From: Polaromonas sp.
Lineage (GTDB): Bacteria; Pseudomonadota; Gammaproteobacteria; Burkholderiales; Burkholderiaceae_C
NCBI GenBank assembly: GCA_013824015.1
Contig: PNNC01000073.1
Coordinates: 1-54,762 of the forward strand
Reading direction: 5' to 3'
DNA length: 54,762 nucleotides
Shown here: in pieces, positions 33,056-44,871 of the stretch
Position numbering within the stretch: the stretch's first letter is position 1
How the letters are laid out: each line of letters starts with the position of its first letter
Translations under genes and position numbers: made by a program
Notes under the pieces: model-generated
Database searches by the model: none
What the model was told of the DNA's origin: nothing
Seen by the model: only the letters and a program-made list of their open reading frames with translations

Positions 33056-33739
33056 ATGTTCGAACTTGGCGTTGTTTACCGGAATATCGTGAGGGCCGAT
33101 CGTGCTGCGACCGACCGCATGGCGCAATACGGCTCGGCCACGGTGCATGAGGCCATGGGCCGTGTCGGCCTGATGAAAACCTGGATGCGGCCGATCTACC
33201 CCGGTGCGCAGATTTCCGGCACCGCCGTCACGGTGCTGCTGCAGCCCGGCGACAACTGGATGATGCATGTGGCGGCCGAGCAGATCCAGCCCGGCGACAT
33301 CGTGGTGGCAGCCTGCACCACCGACAACACCGATGGTTTTTTTGGCGACCTGCTGGCCACCAGCTTCATGGCGCGCGGCGCGCGCGGCCTGATCATCGAC
33401 GGTGGCTGCCGCGACGTGAAGACACTGCAGGAGATGGGCTTTCCGGTGTGGAGCCGCGCCATCAGTTCCAAGGGAACGGTCAAGGCGACGCTGGGTTCGG
33501 TCAACATCCCGGTGGTGTGCGCCGGCATGAGTGTGAACCCGGGCGACGTGATCGTGGCCGATGACGACGGTGTGTGCGTGGTTCCCGCTGCGCTGGCTGC
33601 GAAAACCGCCGATGCCGCCGCGGCCCGAGAAGCCAACGAAGGTGAAAAGCGCGCCAAACTGGCCTCGGGCATTCTGGGCCTGGACATGTACAAGATGCGT
33701 GAGCCGCTCGAACAGCTCGGCCTGAAATACATCGGATAA
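33056..33739 (+). CDS. pmdF: 4-carboxy-4-hydroxy-2-oxoadipate aldolase
   Basis: A 227-residue HMG/CHA aldolase of the RraA-like fold, matching LigK/PmdF. The divalent-metal and substrate motif is [10 protein letters not shown] (R119, D120), with [11 protein letters not shown] (28-38) and [12 protein letters not shown]. It splits CHA into pyruvate and oxaloacetate, the last step of protocatechuate 4,5-cleavage. It starts two bases after pmdE. Confidence 0.93.
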   Translation: MFELGVVYRNIVRADRAATDRMAQYGSATVHEAMGRVGLMKTWMRPIYPGAQISGTAVTVLLQPGDNWMMHVAAEQIQPGDIVVAACTTDNTDGFFGDLLATSFMARGARGLIIDGGCRDVKTLQEMGFPVWSRAISSKGTVKATLGSVNIPVVCAGMSVNPGDVIVADDDGVCVVPAALAAKTADAAAAREANEGEKRAKLASGILGLDMYKMREPLEQLGLKYIG

Positions 33740-33744
33740 ACAGC

Positions 33745-34734
33745 ATGCACATCTCCCTTTCCTTTTTGCCGCGTGCGCTGGTCGTGGCGTCAGCGACGGT
33801 GGCCTTGCTGGGTGCCTTGCCGATGGCGGCTGCGCAGACCTACCCGGCCAAGCCGGTCAGGATCGTCGTCGGTTATTCAGCCGGTGGTGCGGTCGATATC
33901 GTGGCCCGCACCCTGGGCCAAAGCCTGAGCGGCAGCCTGGGCCAGCCCTTCATCATCGAAAACAAGCCGGGTGCCGGCACCAACATTGCGGTCAAACATG
34001 TCATCGATGCGCCGGCCGACGGGTATACGCTGATGCTGGCCGCCAATGCGCTGGCCGCCAACATGTCGCTGTACCAGCCGGCACCGTTTGATGCCGAGCG
34101 TGAGATGGTCGCCATCTCGCTGGTAGGTCGCGTGCCCGTCGTGATTGCGGCCAACGCCAATGCGCCTTACGCCAACATCGGCAAGCTGATCGAAGCTGCC
34201 AAGGCCAAGCCAGGTTCGATTGCGTTCGCCAGCCCAGGCAACGGCTCGACACCCCACATGGCCGGTGAGCTGTTCGCGCGTGCGGCCGGCATGGAGCTGC
34301 AGCATATTCCCTACCGCGGCGGTTCGCAGGCCATCACCGACGTGATCGGCGGCCAGGTGCCGCTGCTGGCGATGAATGCGCTGGAGGTCAGCCCGCATGT
34401 CAAAAGCGGCAAGCTCAAGGTGCTGGCGGTGCTGAGCCCGAATCGTTCGGCGATCTTCCCTGACGTGCCGACGATTGCCGAATCCGGTTTCCCCGGTTTC
34501 GAAGCCTCGGTCTGGTACGCGCTGATGGCGCCTGCCGCCACGCCCCGGGCCATCGTCACCCAGTTGCACGCCGAAGTGCAAAAAGCGCTGAAGACGCCGG
34601 AAGTGCAGCAGCGCATGACGGCGGTCGGCGGGGAAGTGCTGCCCGGCAGCATGGCCATGGTCGCCACCCTGATCAGCAGCGAGCGCCAGCGTTACGCAAA
34701 ACTGGTGCGCGAAGCCAATATCAAACCGGATTGA
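33745..34734 (+). CDS. Bug family (TctC-type) periplasmic solute receptor inside the pmd operon
   Basis: A 329-residue receptor with a signal peptide ending near AAAQT (residue 32), motif RIVVGYSAGGAVDIVAR and block IPYRGGSQAITDVIGGQ. It is tightly packed between pmdF (5 bases) and pmdD, so it is part of the operon. Protocatechuate or another aromatic acid is the likely ligand. Better-known pmd clusters carry an MFS transporter (pmdK) instead. Confidence 0.9.
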   Translation: MHISLSFLPRALVVASATVALLGALPMAAAQTYPAKPVRIVVGYSAGGAVDIVARTLGQSLSGSLGQPFIIENKPGAGTNIAVKHVIDAPADGYTLMLAANALAANMSLYQPAPFDAEREMVAISLVGRVPVVIAANANAPYANIGKLIEAAKAKPGSIAFASPGNGSTPHMAGELFARAAGMELQHIPYRGGSQAITDVIGGQVPLLAMNALEVSPHVKSGKLKVLAVLSPNRSAIFPDVPTIAESGFPGFEASVWYALMAPAATPRAIVTQLHAEVQKALKTPEVQQRMTAVGGEVLPGSMAMVATLISSERQRYAKLVREANIKPD

Positions 34735-34739
34735 ACACC

Positions 34740-35645
34740 ATGGAATTCACCAAAACCCCCGGCTGGCTGGACTGGTACACCGGCCCCAGCAAACCCCGAT
34801 TCAAGTTGCCCGCCGGCGCGGTGGATGCGCATTGCCACGTGTTCGGCCCCGGCGCGCAGTTTCCCTATGCGCCCGAGCGCAAATACACGCCGTGTGACGC
34901 GTCGAAGGACCAGTTGTTTGCGCTGCGCGACCACCTGGGTTTTGACAAAAACGTGATCGTCCAGGCCACCTGCCACGGCAGCGACAACCGGGCGCTGGTC
35001 GATGCGCTCCGGCATTCGGACAACAAGGCGCGTGGCGTGGCCACGGTCAAGCGCGATGTGTCCGATGCCGAACTGCAGGACATGCACGACGCCGGTGTGC
35101 GCGGCACACGTTTCAACTTCGTCAAACGCCTGGCCGACTTCACGCCGCGCGAGGTCCTGCTGGAGATCGCCAACCGCATCGCGCCGCTGGGCTGGCATGT
35201 GGTGGTGTATTTCGAGGCCCAGGACCTGCCCGAGCTCTACGATTTTTTCACTGCGCTGCCGACCACCGTGGTGGTCGACCACATGGGCCGACCCGATGTG
35301 ACCAAGCCGGTGGACGGCCCCGAGTTCGAACTGTTCGTCAGGATGATGCGTGAACATCACAACATCTGGAGCAAGGTCAGCTGCCCCGAACGCCTGAGCG
35401 TGGGCGGCCCGCCGGCATTGAACGGTGAGCAGAACGCCTACCGCGATGTCGTGCCCTTCGCCCGGCGCCTGGTCGAGACCTTTCCCGACCGCGTGCTCTG
35501 GGGCACCGACTGGCCGCACCCGAACCTCAAAGACCACATGCCCGATGACGGCCTGCTGGTGGACTACATTCCCCATATCGCCACCACGGCTGAACTGCAG
35601 CGCAAGCTCCTCGTGGACAACCCGACACGCCTGTACTGGAGTTGA
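34740..35645 (+). CDS. pmdD: 2-pyrone-4,6-dicarboxylate hydrolase
   Basis: A 301-residue amidohydrolase of the LigI type. I use the ATG at 34740 (MEFTKTPGWLDW); a TTG at 34731 overlaps the Bug stop. The HxH motif is VDAHCHVFGPG (H31, H33). Other conserved parts are QATCHGSDN, RGTRFNFVKRL and the LWGTDWPHPN end with the catalytic Asp. It opens the pyrone ring to 4-oxalomesaconate. No clear ribosome site precedes it, so coupling to the upstream gene is likely. Confidence 0.93.
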   Translation: MEFTKTPGWLDWYTGPSKPRFKLPAGAVDAHCHVFGPGAQFPYAPERKYTPCDASKDQLFALRDHLGFDKNVIVQATCHGSDNRALVDALRHSDNKARGVATVKRDVSDAELQDMHDAGVRGTRFNFVKRLADFTPREVLLEIANRIAPLGWHVVVYFEAQDLPELYDFFTALPTTVVVDHMGRPDVTKPVDGPEFELFVRMMREHHNIWSKVSCPERLSVGGPPALNGEQNAYRDVVPFARRLVETFPDRVLWGTDWPHPNLKDHMPDDGLLVDYIPHIATTAELQRKLLVDNPTRLYWS

Positions 35646-35674
35646 TCAGCCAAGCCCGGACAAGGAAACCCATC

Positions 35675-36109
35675 ATGCCCCTCGACAAACCCTACCTGGA
35701 CGTGCCAGGCACCACAATTTTTGATGCCGAGCAGTCCCGCCTCGGTTATCACCTGAACCAGTTCTGCATGTCGCTGATGAAGGCGGAGAACCGCGCGCGT
35801 TTCAAGGCCGATGAACGCGCCTATCTCGATGAATGGCCGATGACCGAAGAGCAGAAGCAGGCGGTGCTGGCGCGCGACCTGAACCGCTGCATCAAGGCCG
35901 GCGGCAACATCTACTTCCTGGCCAAGATCGGCGCGACCGACGGCAAGAGCTTCCAGCAGATGGCCGGCAGCATGACCGGCATGACCGAAGAGGAATACCG
36001 CGACATGATGATTGCCGGCGGCCGCTCGGTCGAGGGCAACCGCGTGGTCGGGGAAGACGGCACGGCCCAGGCCCAGCACCAACCCCAAGGCAAAGCCGGC
36101 AAGAAATGA
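35675..36109 (+). CDS. pmdA: protocatechuate 4,5-dioxygenase, alpha subunit
   Basis: A 144-residue LigA-type small subunit. The start MPLDKPYLDVPGTTIFD (35675) has AAGGAAA upstream. Motifs: RLGYHLNQFCMSLMKAENR (28-46), MTEEQKQAVLARD, GGNIYFLAKIGATDGKSFQQ and MAGSMTGMTEEEYRDMM. It forms an alpha2beta2 enzyme with PmdB and helps close the active site. The last 15 residues are a Gln/Lys-rich tail. Confidence 0.94.
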   Translation: MPLDKPYLDVPGTTIFDAEQSRLGYHLNQFCMSLMKAENRARFKADERAYLDEWPMTEEQKQAVLARDLNRCIKAGGNIYFLAKIGATDGKSFQQMAGSMTGMTEEEYRDMMIAGGRSVEGNRVVGEDGTAQAQHQPQGKAGKK

Positions 36110-36973
<864 letters not shown>

Positions 36974-36976
36974 ATC

Positions 36977-37930
36977 ATGACCAAAACCATCAAAGTGGCG
37001 CTCGCCGGCGCCGGCGCCTTCGGCATCAAACACCTCGACGGCATCAAGAACATTGAAGGCGTGGAAGTCGTCTCGCTGATCAGCCGCGATCTGGAGAAAA
37101 CCAAAGAAGTCGCTGCCAAATACGGCATTGCCCACGTCAGCACCGACCTGGCCGACAGCCTGGCGCTCAAGGAGGTGGACGCCGTCATCCTGTGCACGCC
37201 GACGCAGATGCACGCGGAGCAGTCGATCGCCTGCATGAAGGCCGGCAAACATGTGCAGGTCGAGATCCCGCTGGCCGACACGCTGAAGGGCGCGCAGGAG
37301 GTGGTGGCGCTGCAGAAGCAGACCGGCCTGGTGGCCATGTGCGGTCACACGCGCCGCTTCAACCCCAGCCACCAGTACGTGCACAAGGAAATCACGGCCG
37401 GACGCTTCAACATCCAGCAGATGGATGTGCAGACCTATTTCTTCCGCCGCAGCAACATGAATGCGCTGGGCCAGCCGCGCAGCTGGACCGATCACCTGCT
37501 GTGGCACCACGCAGCCCACACGGTGGACCTGTTTGCTTACCAGTGTGGCAGCCCGATCGTGAAAGCCAATGCCATCCAGGGCCCGATCCATCCAACGCTG
37601 GGCATTGCGATGGACATGAGCATCCAGCTGAAGGCGGCCAACGGCGCGATCTGCACCTTGTCGCTGAGCTTCAACAACGACGGCCCGCTGGGCACCTTCT
37701 TCCGCTATATCGGCGACAGCGCCACCTACATCGCGCGTTACGACGACCTGTTCAACGGCAAGGAAGAAAAAATCGATGTCAGTCAGGTGGATGTGTCCAT
37801 GAACGGCATCGAACTGCAGGACCGCGAATTTTTTGCCGCGATCCGCGAAGGCCGCGAGCCGAATTCCAGCGTCGCCAAAGTGTTGCCGTGTTATCAGGTG
37901 CTGCACGACCTGGAACAGCAGCTGAAGTAA
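36977..37930 (+). CDS. pmdC: 4-carboxy-2-hydroxymuconate-6-semialdehyde dehydrogenase
   Basis: A 317-residue Gfo/Idh/MocA-type dehydrogenase matching LigC/PmdC. The NADP-binding motif is VALAGAGAFGIKHLDG (7-22), and CTPTQMHAEQSIACMKAGKH follows. It oxidises the ring-cleavage semialdehyde (hemiacetal form) to 2-pyrone-4,6-dicarboxylate, the substrate of PmdD. It starts three bases after pmdB. Confidence 0.93.
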   Translation: MTKTIKVALAGAGAFGIKHLDGIKNIEGVEVVSLISRDLEKTKEVAAKYGIAHVSTDLADSLALKEVDAVILCTPTQMHAEQSIACMKAGKHVQVEIPLADTLKGAQEVVALQKQTGLVAMCGHTRRFNPSHQYVHKEITAGRFNIQQMDVQTYFFRRSNMNALGQPRSWTDHLLWHHAAHTVDLFAYQCGSPIVKANAIQGPIHPTLGIAMDMSIQLKAANGAICTLSLSFNNDGPLGTFFRYIGDSATYIARYDDLFNGKEEKIDVSQVDVSMNGIELQDREFFAAIREGREPNSSVAKVLPCYQVLHDLEQQLK

Positions 37931-37933
37931 GCC

Positions 37934-38950
37934 ATGCCCAACTGCTTGCCAACCCGCACCATCGGCCCTTTCGACGTCTCAGCCATCGGCCTGGGCTGCA
38001 TGAACCTCAGTCACGCCTACGGCACGCCGCCGTCGGCAGAGCAGGGCGAACGGGTGCTGCTGGCGGCGCTCGATGCCGGCGTCACGCTGTTCGACACGGC
38101 GGCGCTGTACGGTTTTGGCGCCAATGAAACCCTGATCGGCAAGGTGCTGTCAAAACACCGCAGCCGCTTCACGCTGGCCAGCAAGGGCGGCATGGCGGGT
38201 GTGCAGTTCGACGACGGTGTCAAACGTGTCATCGACGGCCGGCACGAGACCATCCGCAAGAACTGTGAGGACAGCCTCCAGCGCCTGCAGACCGACGTGA
38301 TCGACCTCTACTACCTGCACCGCTGGGACAAGAAGGTGCCGATCGAGGACAGCGTCGGTGCCATGGCCGAGCTGGTCCGCGCGGGCAAGGTACGCAGCAT
38401 CGGCCTGTCCGAGGTATCGGCCACCACCTTGCGCAAGGCGCATGCCGTGCACCCGATTGCCGCCGTGCAGACCGAGTATTCGCTGTGGACGCGCAACCCC
38501 GAAATTGCGGTGCTCGAGGCCTGCCGCGACATCGGCGCGGCCTTTGTCGCCTTCAGCCCGGTGGCGCGCGGCTTTCTGTGTGACGCGCTCCACGATGTGG
38601 GCACGCTCGCGCCCAAGGACATCCGCGCAGCCATGCCGCGGTTTGCGCCGGACAACTACGCAGCCAACCTCAAACTGCTGCCGCCCTACAAGGCGCTGGC
38701 CGCCGAGGCGGGCTGCACGCCGGCGCAACTGGCGCTGGCCTGGCTGCTGCACAAGGCGCCGCACATCATTCCGATCCCGGGCACCGGCCGTGTCGACCAT
38801 TTGCAGGAAGACCTCGGTGCGGCGGACGTGCGGCTGGATGCCGGCCTGATGGCGAAGCTGGAAGCGCTGATCAACCAGCAGACCGTCACCGGCAACCGCT
38901 ACAGCGCGCAGAGCGCCAGTGAGGTGGATACCGAGGAATTTTCGGCCTGA
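37934..38950 (+). CDS. aldo/keto reductase
   Basis: A 338-residue AKR (AKR13-like). The tetrad is visible: D54 and Y59 in TLFDTAALYG, K84 in LASKGG, H129 in DLYYLHRWDK. The coenzyme-binding end is IIPIPGTGRVDHLQEDLGA. It starts three bases after pmdC and closes the operon. Its role in aromatic catabolism is unclear; it might reduce aldehydes derived from lignin-type substrates. Confidence 0.88.
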   Translation: MPNCLPTRTIGPFDVSAIGLGCMNLSHAYGTPPSAEQGERVLLAALDAGVTLFDTAALYGFGANETLIGKVLSKHRSRFTLASKGGMAGVQFDDGVKRVIDGRHETIRKNCEDSLQRLQTDVIDLYYLHRWDKKVPIEDSVGAMAELVRAGKVRSIGLSEVSATTLRKAHAVHPIAAVQTEYSLWTRNPEIAVLEACRDIGAAFVAFSPVARGFLCDALHDVGTLAPKDIRAAMPRFAPDNYAANLKLLPPYKALAAEAGCTPAQLALAWLLHKAPHIIPIPGTGRVDHLQEDLGAADVRLDAGLMAKLEALINQQTVTGNRYSAQSASEVDTEEFSA

Positions 38951-38966
38951 ACGGGTTGGACGGAGC

Positions 38967-39022
38967 GCTATCGTATTGATAGCTGGAAGCCCATACGGGA
39001 CATGGGCGGGAGGCCGAAAAGG
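38967..39022. repeat. ATAGCTGC dispersed repeat, copy 7
   Basis: GCTATCGTATTGATAGCTGG, then AAGCCCATACGGGACATGGG and CGGGAGGCCGAAAAGG. It follows the aldo/keto reductase gene and abuts the terminator at 39039. Confidence 0.8.
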
Positions 39023-39038
39023 CTTGCAAGTTGCCATG

Positions 39039-39077
39039 AAAAAAGCCGCAACCCGTTGTGACGGATTGCGGCTTTTT
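39039..39077. terminator. bidirectional rho-independent terminator, probably the original rpoD terminator
   Basis: AAAAAAGCCGCAA (39039-39051) pairs with TTGCGGCTTTTT (39066-39077). It serves the pmd-operon end on the plus strand. It also lies just beyond the rpoD 3'-end copy on the minus strand, as a genuine rpoD terminator would. Confidence 0.9.
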
Positions 39078-39103
39078 GTTGCCATGGCCTTGCGGCCGCT
39101 GGC

Positions 39104-39166
39104 CTTACAGCGTGTCGATGAAGCTGCGCAGCTTGTCCGAACGCGACGGGTGCTTGAGCTTGCGCA
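39104..39166 (-). pseudogene. 63-bp perfect copy of the rpoD 3' end
   Basis: Bases 39104-39166 are identical to 40118-40180 (offset 1014). They encode the last 20 residues of RpoD ([15 protein letters not shown] and the codons before) and its TAA stop, on the minus strand. Identity stops abruptly after TGCGCA. Nothing upstream continues the gene, so it is a fragment. Confidence 0.95.
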
Positions 39167-39282
39167 AGGTTCAGTCGCAAAAAAGGAGTAGCTTCAAACT
39201 AGGACACCAGTTGGGAATGGCGGGTCCGCTTACCTTTCAGCAAACATCAAAACGATCCAATCAACGGAAAGGCAGGATCAGC

Positions 39283-39993
39283 ATGAAACTCCAGAAAATC
39301 GGGTTGGCGGCCATCGGGCTTTGCGCGGCGATGTCTGTTATGGCTGCCGATGCCGTGACGGACGCGATGACCGCGGCTTATGCGCCCTACCGGGTTGCCC
39401 TGTTCCGCACCAACAGCAATGCACAAGCTGAGTCCGAGCAGGCAATCGCTCAGGCCAGGCAGAGCTGGCAAGCCCTGATGGACCAGTTCGCGAGCAGGCC
39501 TGCAGCGCCCTATGACCGTGACGCCCGTTTCGCAGACAGCCTGGCTCAGGTGGCCGCCGTGTATAACGCGGCGGAGCTTCAGATCAAGGGCAGGAATCTG
39601 GCGCAAGCGCATGAGACCCTGGAAAAGGCGCGTGACCTGATGGCTGAGTTGCGACGCCGCAATGGAGTGATCACCTACAGTGACCACATGAACGCCTACC
39701 ATGGCGTCATGGAGCATGTCCTCAGTGAAGCTCCAAAACAGATGGGTGAGGCACAGGGCATGTTGTTGCTGATGGCCAGTGTCGGCACCCTGGACTTTCT
39801 GGCTGGGCGCTTGCGCACCGAAGCACCTGCCCGCGTCGCAGCTGATCCTGCCTTTGCTCCGGCGCTGCAGGCTGTGGAGACCTCGCTTCTGGCGCTGCGC
39901 CAGGCGGTGCTCCAACAAAACGTCACCCTGGTTCGGGTAGCCCTGGACAATCTCAAAAAACCTTACAGCCAGCTGTTTTTGAAATTCGGTTGA
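39283..39993 (+). CDS. exported helical hypothetical protein inserted at the rpoD 3' end
   Basis: A 236-residue protein with a signal peptide (MKLQKIGLAAIGLCAAMSVM, cleavage near AADA). The mature part is almost wholly helical by composition, with Gln/Ala/Arg-rich amphipathic stretches (ESEQAIAQARQSWQALMDQF, AHETLEKARDLMAELRRR) and a His/Met segment (MNAYHGVMEHVL). This resembles cytochrome c'-like four-helix bundles, but there is no CxxCH heme motif. AGGCAGGAT lies before the ATG. It is convergent with rpoD and flanked by the two rpoD 3'-end copies. The function is unknown. Confidence 0.75.
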   Translation: MKLQKIGLAAIGLCAAMSVMAADAVTDAMTAAYAPYRVALFRTNSNAQAESEQAIAQARQSWQALMDQFASRPAAPYDRDARFADSLAQVAAVYNAAELQIKGRNLAQAHETLEKARDLMAELRRRNGVITYSDHMNAYHGVMEHVLSEAPKQMGEAQGMLLLMASVGTLDFLAGRLRTEAPARVAADPAFAPALQAVETSLLALRQAVLQQNVTLVRVALDNLKKPYSQLFLKFG

Positions 39994-40037
39994 CGGTCGG
40001 GCAGACCGCGCTGTCCGGCGTGAAGCCCTCAATGCCC

Positions 40038-40075
40038 CAAAAACAACACCCCGGACCGCTGTGAACGGGCCGGGG
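40038..40075 (-). terminator. rho-independent terminator after rpoD
   Basis: CCCCGG (40049-40054) and CCGGGG (40070-40075), extended by CCG/CGG, form a GC-rich stem. On the minus strand it is followed by TGTTGTTTTT. It is the present terminator of rpoD. Confidence 0.8.
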
Positions 40076-40118
40076 CGTCGGGTTGCCGTGCCGCTTTCGC
40101 GGCAATGAGGCCGGTTGC

Positions 40119-42518
<2,400 letters not shown>

Positions 42519-42590
42519 GGCGAACTCCCGGTATGAAACTTCCTTCAACAGACTGGGTTCCCGGCACCGGTATCACCGGGGCACAGGCAC

Positions 42591-42622
42591 AAAAAATGCC
42601 CGGGGCCGGAGGGCTGGGCATT
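42591..42622 (-). terminator. leader terminator/attenuator upstream of rpoD
   Basis: AATGCCC (42595-42601) and GGGCATT (42616-42622) form a stem. On the minus strand it is followed by a run of six T. It lies about 75 bases before the rpoD start and inside the operon, so it may set the ratio of RpoD transcription. Confidence 0.75.
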
Positions 42623-42775
42623 CAGGGGCTTTGAGGAGCCCCCAGGCAAGTTGTTTGGGCGAACATTTGGTGTGCAGTCCTTGCGGAGAAATTGCCCTCA
42701 ACCAGTGCGGTCCCGTTCTTGCGGGGGGCGGTTGCCGGAGGTGCTGCTGTCGCGCTTGCCGTAGCGGAAAATCGG

Positions 42776-42807
42776 ATTATACCCTGATGCCTCATTTTTG
42801 TGCATCA
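42776..42807 (-). promoter_or_regulatory. rpoD promoter candidate with overlapping dyad
   Basis: On the minus strand a perfect TATAAT (42776-42781) lies 17 bases after TGCACA (42799-42804, four of six to TTGACA). TGATGC (42785-42790) and GCATCA (42802-42807) are perfect inverted arms lying within and across the -35 to -10 interval, a possible operator. Confidence 0.6.
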
Positions 42808-42821
42808 AAACCGCGCTGAAA

Positions 42822-44783
42822 TCAGCTTTTTTTCAGCAGCGCCGAGAGTTCTTCATAACGCTGGCGGGCCGCCGGATCGCTCATCACACGCGGCAACAGC
42901 TCGACCATGTCCTGCTGGCGCCTGAGCTTGAGCAACTGGTCGAGGATGGCGCGGACCTCGTCCCAGTCGCATTCGATGCCTTCGGGTAACTGGGCGATCT
43001 GGTCGATCGCGTGTTTTTCCTGGGGGTGTTCGCGCAGGCCCTCGCGCAGCGCCGCCCAGGGCTGCGGGCCGTGTTCATGCAGCTGGCTTTCAAGCCAGAC
43101 AAACAGCGGGCCATGCGGCGCCGGCAGTTGACACAGCAGCACATGTTCCTCACCGCTGAGCTTGTCCCAGCTTTGCGGGTCGGTCAGCATCAGGCGCAGC
43201 ACCCGGTCTTCGCGGCTGGCCGGCAAGACGCGACCGGCGATGCGGCGGGGGGGACGGGCCGCGCCGGTTTTGGCGCCAAAGCTGCGGCCGGATGCCCCGG
43301 AGTCCATGGGCAGCGAGGCCGCGTAAGCCCCCTCGTCATGCAGGTCGGCAAAATTGCCGGAAAACTCCTCGAAATGGGATGCGCCGCCCGAAATTTCAGG
43401 TGTTTTGGGCCGCTGGCCCTTGCCGGGCGGACGTGAGCCGCTATTGTTTTTATAGTCCCGGGCGGTCGCGGGCTGCCAGATCTGCAGCAGCTCGCGGCTG
43501 TCGATCAGCACCTGGTCGGCGATTTCGGCCAGCAACTGGCGCTTGAGCGTGCCATCGGGCAGCAGGCTCCAGAGCGGCCGCGCGTTGCTGGCCATGTGGG
43601 CCCGGCCTTCGGCGGTGTCGAGCTCGCAGCCCTCGGCGGCGGCTTCCAGCATGAACTTGCTCAGCGGCACGGCCTTGGCCACGGCCGCGGCAAAACCGTC
43701 CTGGCCGTTGGCGCGGATGAAGCTGTCGGGGTCGTGCTCCTCGGGCAGAAACAGGAACTTGACACTGCGCACATCGGTGGCAAAGGGCAGGGCGGCGTCC
43801 AGCGCCTTGCGCGCGGCGCGGCGGCCGGCGCCGTCGCCGTCGAAGCTGAAGACCACCGCGTCGGTGAAACGGAACAGCTTTTGCACATGGTCGCTGGTGC
43901 AGGCCGTGCCCAGCGTGGCCACCGCATTGGCAAAACCGAGCTGGGCCAGCGCCACCACGTCCATATAACCCTCGGTGACCAGCGCATAACCATGCTCGCG
44001 CAGCGCGCTGCGCGCCTCGAACAGGCCGTACAGCTCCCGGCCCTTGCTGAACACCGGGGTTTCCGGCGAGTTCAGGTACTTGGGTTTTTCGTCGCCGAGC
44101 ACACGACCACCGAAACCAATGCATTCACCCTTGACGTTGCGGATCGGGAACATGATGCGGTCGCGGAAGCGGTCGTAACGTTTGGCCTCTCCCTGGGCGT
44201 TTTCCTCGCCCGGCTCGCCGGTGATGACCAGGCCGCTTTCGACCAGCAGCGGATCGTTGTAGTCGGGGAAGACACTGGCCAGCGCGCGCCAGCCTTCCGG
44301 CGCGTAGCCGAGGCCAAAGGTTTTCGCGATTTCGCCGGACAGGCCGCGGCCCTTGAGGTAGTCGATGGCACGTGGCGAGGCGCGCAGATGCTTGATGTAG
44401 GCGATGCCGGCTTTTTCGAGCACGCTGGTCAGCGTGGCCTGCTGTTCACGCTGCTGGGCGGCGCGGGCGCGCTCCTGTGGCGAGACGTCGTCTTCGGGCA
44501 CCTGCAGGCCGTACTGCTGGGCCAGGTCCTTGACGGCCTCGACAAAGCTCATGCCACCGTGCTCCATCAGAAAGCTGATGGCGTTGCCGTTTTTGCCGCA
44601 GCCGAAGCAGTGGTAAAACTGCTTGGACGGACTGACGCTGAAAGAGGGGGACTTTTCGCCGTGGAAGGGGCACAGCCCCATGAAATTGGCGCCGCCCTTC
44701 TTGAGCTGCACATAACGCCCGACGATGTCCACCACGTCGGCACGCGCCAGCAGCTCCTGGATGAATGATTGGGGAATGGCCAC
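42822..44783 (-). CDS. dnaG: DNA primase
   Basis: A 653-residue primase. I use GTG 44783 (VAIPQSFIQELLARADVV), the usual N-terminus; an in-frame ATG at 44807 adds eight residues. The CHC2 zinc site is C38-H41...C59-C62 (GLCPFHGEK, YHCFGCGKNG). The catalytic Toprim core shows ALVTEGYMDVVAL and FSFDGDGAGRRAARKAL. A Pro/Gly-rich linker near 460-540 leads to a C-terminal helicase-binding domain. It primes replication. dnaG-rpoD is the conserved macromolecular-synthesis pair; rpsU is not in front of it here, where a divergent acyl-CoA ligase gene lies instead. Confidence 0.95.
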   Translation of the reverse strand: MAIPQSFIQELLARADVVDIVGRYVQLKKGGANFMGLCPFHGEKSPSFSVSPSKQFYHCFGCGKNGNAISFLMEHGGMSFVEAVKDLAQQYGLQVPEDDVSPQERARAAQQREQQATLTSVLEKAGIAYIKHLRASPRAIDYLKGRGLSGEIAKTFGLGYAPEGWRALASVFPDYNDPLLVESGLVITGEPGEENAQGEAKRYDRFRDRIMFPIRNVKGECIGFGGRVLGDEKPKYLNSPETPVFSKGRELYGLFEARSALREHGYALVTEGYMDVVALAQLGFANAVATLGTACTSDHVQKLFRFTDAVVFSFDGDGAGRRAARKALDAALPFATDVRSVKFLFLPEEHDPDSFIRANGQDGFAAAVAKAVPLSKFMLEAAAEGCELDTAEGRAHMASNARPLWSLLPDGTLKRQLLAEIADQVLIDSRELLQIWQPATARDYKNNSGSRPPGKGQRPKTPEISGGASHFEEFSGNFADLHDEGAYAASLPMDSGASGRSFGAKTGAARPPRRIAGRVLPASREDRVLRLMLTDPQSWDKLSGEEHVLLCQLPAPHGPLFVWLESQLHEHGPQPWAALREGLREHPQEKHAIDQIAQLPEGIECDWDEVRAILDQLLKLRRQQDMVELLPRVMSDPAARQRYEELSALLKKS

Positions 44784-44871
44784 GCCTGTATTGTGCCCCG
44801 AGCCCATCGCGTTCCGCTGCCGGGCCGGTGCGGCTACCATGGCTGCATACAGGCCGACCCCAGGAGACACC

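Larger units (their letters stand above)
38951..39282. other. gap with repeat, terminator and rpoD fragment
   Basis: These 332 bases hold an ATAGCTGC repeat (38967-39022), a bidirectional terminator (39039-39077), a copy of the rpoD 3' end (39104-39166) and about 116 bases leading to the exported-protein gene. The last part includes GCAAAAAAGGAGTAGC (a ribosome-site-like motif without a following start) and no clear promoter hexamers. Confidence 0.75.
42519..42821 (-). other. dnaG-rpoD intergenic leader
   Basis: This 303-base gap contains no gene. On the minus strand, in order from dnaG: an rpoD promoter candidate overlapped by a dyad (42776-42807), about 150 bases of untranslated leader, a rho-independent terminator (42591-42622) and the rpoD ribosome site. 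Confidence 0.7.
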
